Assembly (NCBI GenBank): GCA_030446945.1
Contig: JAUJMI010000088.1
Span: forward strand, 4,040-10,567
Reading direction: 5' to 3'
DNA length: 6,528 bases
Source: Longimicrobium sp.
Lineage (GTDB): Bacteria > Gemmatimonadota > Gemmatimonadetes > Longimicrobiales > Longimicrobiaceae
Positions 4,251-6,528 of this stretch are shown here, one piece after another. The position numbers and the translations under genes are program-made. Position 1 is the first letter of the stretch. Each line of letters starts with the position of its first letter. The notes under the pieces were generated by a model. That model did not search any database and was not told the origin of the DNA. It saw only the letters and a list, made by a program, of their open reading frames with translations.

Positions 4251-6528
4251 CCATCCCGATCCGCGCCCTCGCGGCGCCTCTCCTCCTCGCGGCCGTGCAG
4301 GCCGTGTACGCCCCCGCCGCCGCGCAGACGACCGCGCCGGTGCGCCGCGACCCCACCTTCGACCTGAGCGTGCGCAACATCATGCGTGGCGAGGGCCTCG
4401 TCGGGCGCTCGCCGGACGAGGTGCGGTGGTCGGAGGACTCGCGCACCGTCTATTTCCGCTGGCGCAACCCCGAGACGCGCGACACGACGACGCACATCTA
4501 CCGAGTCCGCGCGGCGGGCGGCGCGCCGGAAATGGTGCCGGACAGCCTCGCGTACCGCACCGCCCCCGCGCAGTCGGGCGACTGGAACCCGGAGCGCACC
4601 CGCCGCGCATCCGAGCGCGGCGGCGACATCTTCGTGGTGGACGCCACCGGCCGCGAGCGCCGCATCACCGACACGCCCCAGCGCGAACGGCAGCCGCACC
4701 TGTCGGCGGACGGGCGCACGGTCTACTTCCTCTCCGGCAACAACGTCTTCGCGATGGAGGTGGATGGCGGCATCCTGCGCCAGATCACCGACCTGCGCCT
4801 GGAGGCCGCGCCCGCCCGCGACACGGCGAAGGGGCAGCGCCGCTTCCTGGAGAACCAGCAGCGCGAGCTGCTGGACGCCGTGCGCGACCGCCGCGAGGAG
4901 CGCCTCCACCGCGCCCGCGAGGACTCGCTGCGGGCACGCGTGCCGGCCGTGTACCTGGGCAAGGACGTCACCCTGCAGGGCGCCGAGGTATCGCCATCGG
5001 GCCGCTACGTCCTGCTGACCACCAACGCGCGGGTGGATGGGCAGAAGACGACCATCGTTCCCAACTACATCACCGAAAGCGGCTTTACGGAAGACATCCC
5101 GTCGCGCACCAAGGTGGGCGACGTGCAGGCGGGGGGCCGGGTGGGGATCCTGGAGCTGGCGACGGGGAAGGTGTCGTGGGTGGAGGCGGAGAAGGAGCGC
5201 CGACCCTCGATCGCCGCGCTGGGGTGGGCGCCGCGCGCGGACCGGGCGCTCCTCATGGCGATCCCCGAGAACTTCAAGGACCGCTGGATCTACGTGGCCA
5301 CGCCGGACGCGCGCACCACGCTGATCGAGCACCTGCACAACGACGCGTGGGTCGGCGGACCCGCCTTCTTCTCCGCGGGCTGGGCGGGCGACGACCGCGT
5401 CTGGTTCATCTCGGAGAAGACGGGCTACTCGCACCTCTACACCGCCCCCGCGAGCGGCGGCGCCATCACCCCGCTCACCCACGGCAACTGGGAGGTGACG
5501 GACGTGCAGCCCTCGGCGTACGGGCGCCGCTTCCACATCACCACCAGCGAGACGCACCCGGGCGAGCGCAGCCTGTACGTGGTGAGCATCGACGGCGGCC
5601 CGCGCACCCGCCTCACGACGCTGGAAGGGTGGACGGAGGCGCGGGTGTCGCCGGACGGGCGCTGGGCGGCCCTCCTCCACTCCGTCGCAGACGCGCCTGC
5701 GGAGCTGTACCTGATGCCGGTGGGCCGCGGCGCCACGCCGCGCCGCGTAACGACCTCGACCACCGCCGAGTTCCGCCGCGGGCCCTGGATCCGCCCGCAG
5801 GTGGTGACCTTCCAGGCGCGCGACGGGGCCACGGTGTACGCGCGCATCTACCGTCCGCGCGACCTGGGTGCGGCATCCAATGGTGGCGGCGTCCTCTTCG
5901 TGCACGGCGCGGGGTACCTCCAGAACGCGCACCGCGGGTGGAGCACGTACTACCGCGAGTACATGTTCAACCACCTCCTCGCGTCGCGCGGGTACACGGT
6001 GATGGACGTGGACTACCGCGGATCGGCGGGGTACGGCGGCGCGTGGCGCACGGGGATCTACCGCCACATGGGCGGCAAGGACCTCTCCGACCACGTGGAC
6101 GCCGCGCGCTGGATGGTGGCGAACGAGGGGGTCGACGCCAAGCGCGTGGGCCTCTACGGCGGGTCGTACGGCGGCTTCATCACGCTGATGGGCCTGTTCA
6201 CGGAGCCGGACGTCTTCCGCTCGGGCGCCGCGCTGCGTTCGGTGACGGACTGGGCGCACTACAACCACCCGTACACCGCGCGCATCCTCACCCAGCCGCA
6301 GGACGACACGCTGGCCTACCGCCGCTCGTCCCCGATCTACTTCGCCGAGGGCCTCCGCGGAGACCTGCTGATTGCGCACGGCATGGTGGACACGAACGTG
6401 CACTTCCAGGATGTCGTGCGCCTCACGCAGCGCCTGATCGAGCTGGGGAAGACGAATTGGGAGCTGGCCGTGTACCCCGTGGAGGACCACGCCTTCACCC
6501 GCCCCGAGTCGTGGGCGGACGAGTACCG
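4247..6528 (+). CDS. Exported S9-family serine peptidase (prolyl oligopeptidase/DPP-IV-like), 3' truncated by window end
   Basis: The frame runs from the ATG at 4247 to the window edge without a stop (760 complete codons). The start overlaps the regulator's TGA as ATGA, with no clear ribosome-binding site, which points to translational coupling. Residues 1-26 are a Sec signal peptide (MTIPIRALAAPLLLAAVQAV, cleavage near PAAA|Q). About 45-517 is the beta-propeller, with WD-like blade motifs such as RQPHLSADGRTVYFLSG, SEKTGYSHLYTAP and EARVSPDGRWAALL. A charged helical insert lies at about 195-232. From about 518 comes the alpha/beta-hydrolase domain: HGAGYLQN (553-560), DVDYRGSAGYG (587-597), nucleophile Ser640 in GGSYGG, Asp715 in GMVDTNVHFQD, and His748 in VEDHAF. 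The triad is complete, so the enzyme should be active, cutting short peptides in the periplasm or outside. The family is usually a few tens of residues longer than seen here, so little is missing. I did not see the DPP-IV double-Glu motif, so specificity for Xaa-Pro ends cannot be assigned. Confidence 0.95.
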   Translation, partial: MTIPIRALAAPLLLAAVQAVYAPAAAQTTAPVRRDPTFDLSVRNIMRGEGLVGRSPDEVRWSEDSRTVYFRWRNPETRDTTTHIYRVRAAGGAPEMVPDSLAYRTAPAQSGDWNPERTRRASERGGDIFVVDATGRERRITDTPQRERQPHLSADGRTVYFLSGNNVFAMEVDGGILRQITDLRLEAAPARDTAKGQRRFLENQQRELLDAVRDRREERLHRAREDSLRARVPAVYLGKDVTLQGAEVSPSGRYVLLTTNARVDGQKTTIVPNYITESGFTEDIPSRTKVGDVQAGGRVGILELATGKVSWVEAEKERRPSIAALGWAPRADRALLMAIPENFKDRWIYVATPDARTTLIEHLHNDAWVGGPAFFSAGWAGDDRVWFISEKTGYSHLYTAPASGGAITPLTHGNWEVTDVQPSAYGRRFHITTSETHPGERSLYVVSIDGGPRTRLTTLEGWTEARVSPDGRWAALLHSVADAPAELYLMPVGRGATPRRVTTSTTAEFRRGPWIRPQVVTFQARDGATVYARIYRPRDLGAASNGGGVLFVHGAGYLQNAHRGWSTYYREYMFNHLLASRGYTVMDVDYRGSAGYGGAWRTGIYRHMGGKDLSDHVDAARWMVANEGVDAKRVGLYGGSYGGFITLMGLFTEPDVFRSGAALRSVTDWAHYNHPYTARILTQPQDDTLAYRRSSPIYFAEGLRGDLLIAHGMVDTNVHFQDVVRLTQRLIELGKTNWELAVYPVEDHAFTRPESWADEY

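Noticed and set aside
2728..4446. A 572-codon open frame on the minus strand
   Set aside because: It is antisense to the TPR part of the regulator and crosses into the peptidase. The translation is mostly Arg/Pro/Gly/Ala with no domain.
4232..6490. A 752-codon open frame on the minus strand
   Set aside because: It is antisense to the S9 peptidase, whose plus-strand frame has a signal peptide, propeller motifs and a complete catalytic triad. The antisense product is a His/Arg/Val/Ala-rich string with no recognisable domain, typical of GC-rich shadow frames.
1..6528. Insertion sequence, transposase, prophage, tRNA or rRNA
   Set aside because: No transposase or integrase motifs, terminal inverted repeats with target duplications, or tRNA cloverleaf were seen on either strand. 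The inverted repeats found are short hairpins within one gap.

Overview
The window is GC-rich DNA from a high-GC Gram-negative bacterium. The best guess is a Gemmatimonadota member of the Longimicrobium type. That placement is from memory of protein families, not a search: the winged-helix/BTAD regulator, the S9 peptidase variant and the CTCCGCG intergenic repeat all resemble sequences I associate with that group. Two proteins carry Sec-type signal peptides ending PAAAQ, which fits an organism with a substantial envelope or secreted proteome.

Layout: (1) 2-190, plus strand, is the C-terminal end of a hydrophobic protein that starts before the window. (2) 191-578 is a non-coding gap between convergent genes. 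It holds two near-perfect GC-rich hairpins (227-261 and 455-487), each preceded by the same 12-bp word, and an octamer-periodic CTCCGCG repeat (391-419). (3) 579-1052, minus strand, encodes a small exported protein with two cysteines and no recognised family. (4) 1053-1181 is a divergent control region containing an exact heptamer direct repeat with an 11-bp period (1127-1144), the geometry described for SARP-type regulator binding sites. (5) 1182-4250, plus strand, encodes a 1022-residue membrane-tethered transcription regulator: winged helix, BTAD, Pro/Ala linker, one membrane segment, TolB-like domain, TPR repeats. (6) 4247-6528, plus strand, encodes an exported S9-family serine peptidase. 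It overlaps the regulator by ATGA, and its C-terminus is cut off by the window end.

The regulator and peptidase very likely form one translationally coupled operon. The inferred model is an inner-membrane one-component regulator: the N-terminus binds DNA in the cytoplasm, and the TolB-like/TPR part faces the periplasm, where the co-produced peptidase also acts. The peptidase might generate, remove or be controlled in response to whatever the periplasmic part senses. The divergent small secreted protein could belong to the same circuit through the shared control region. This link rests on gene order and topology only. No mobile element, CRISPR array, tRNA or rRNA was seen.
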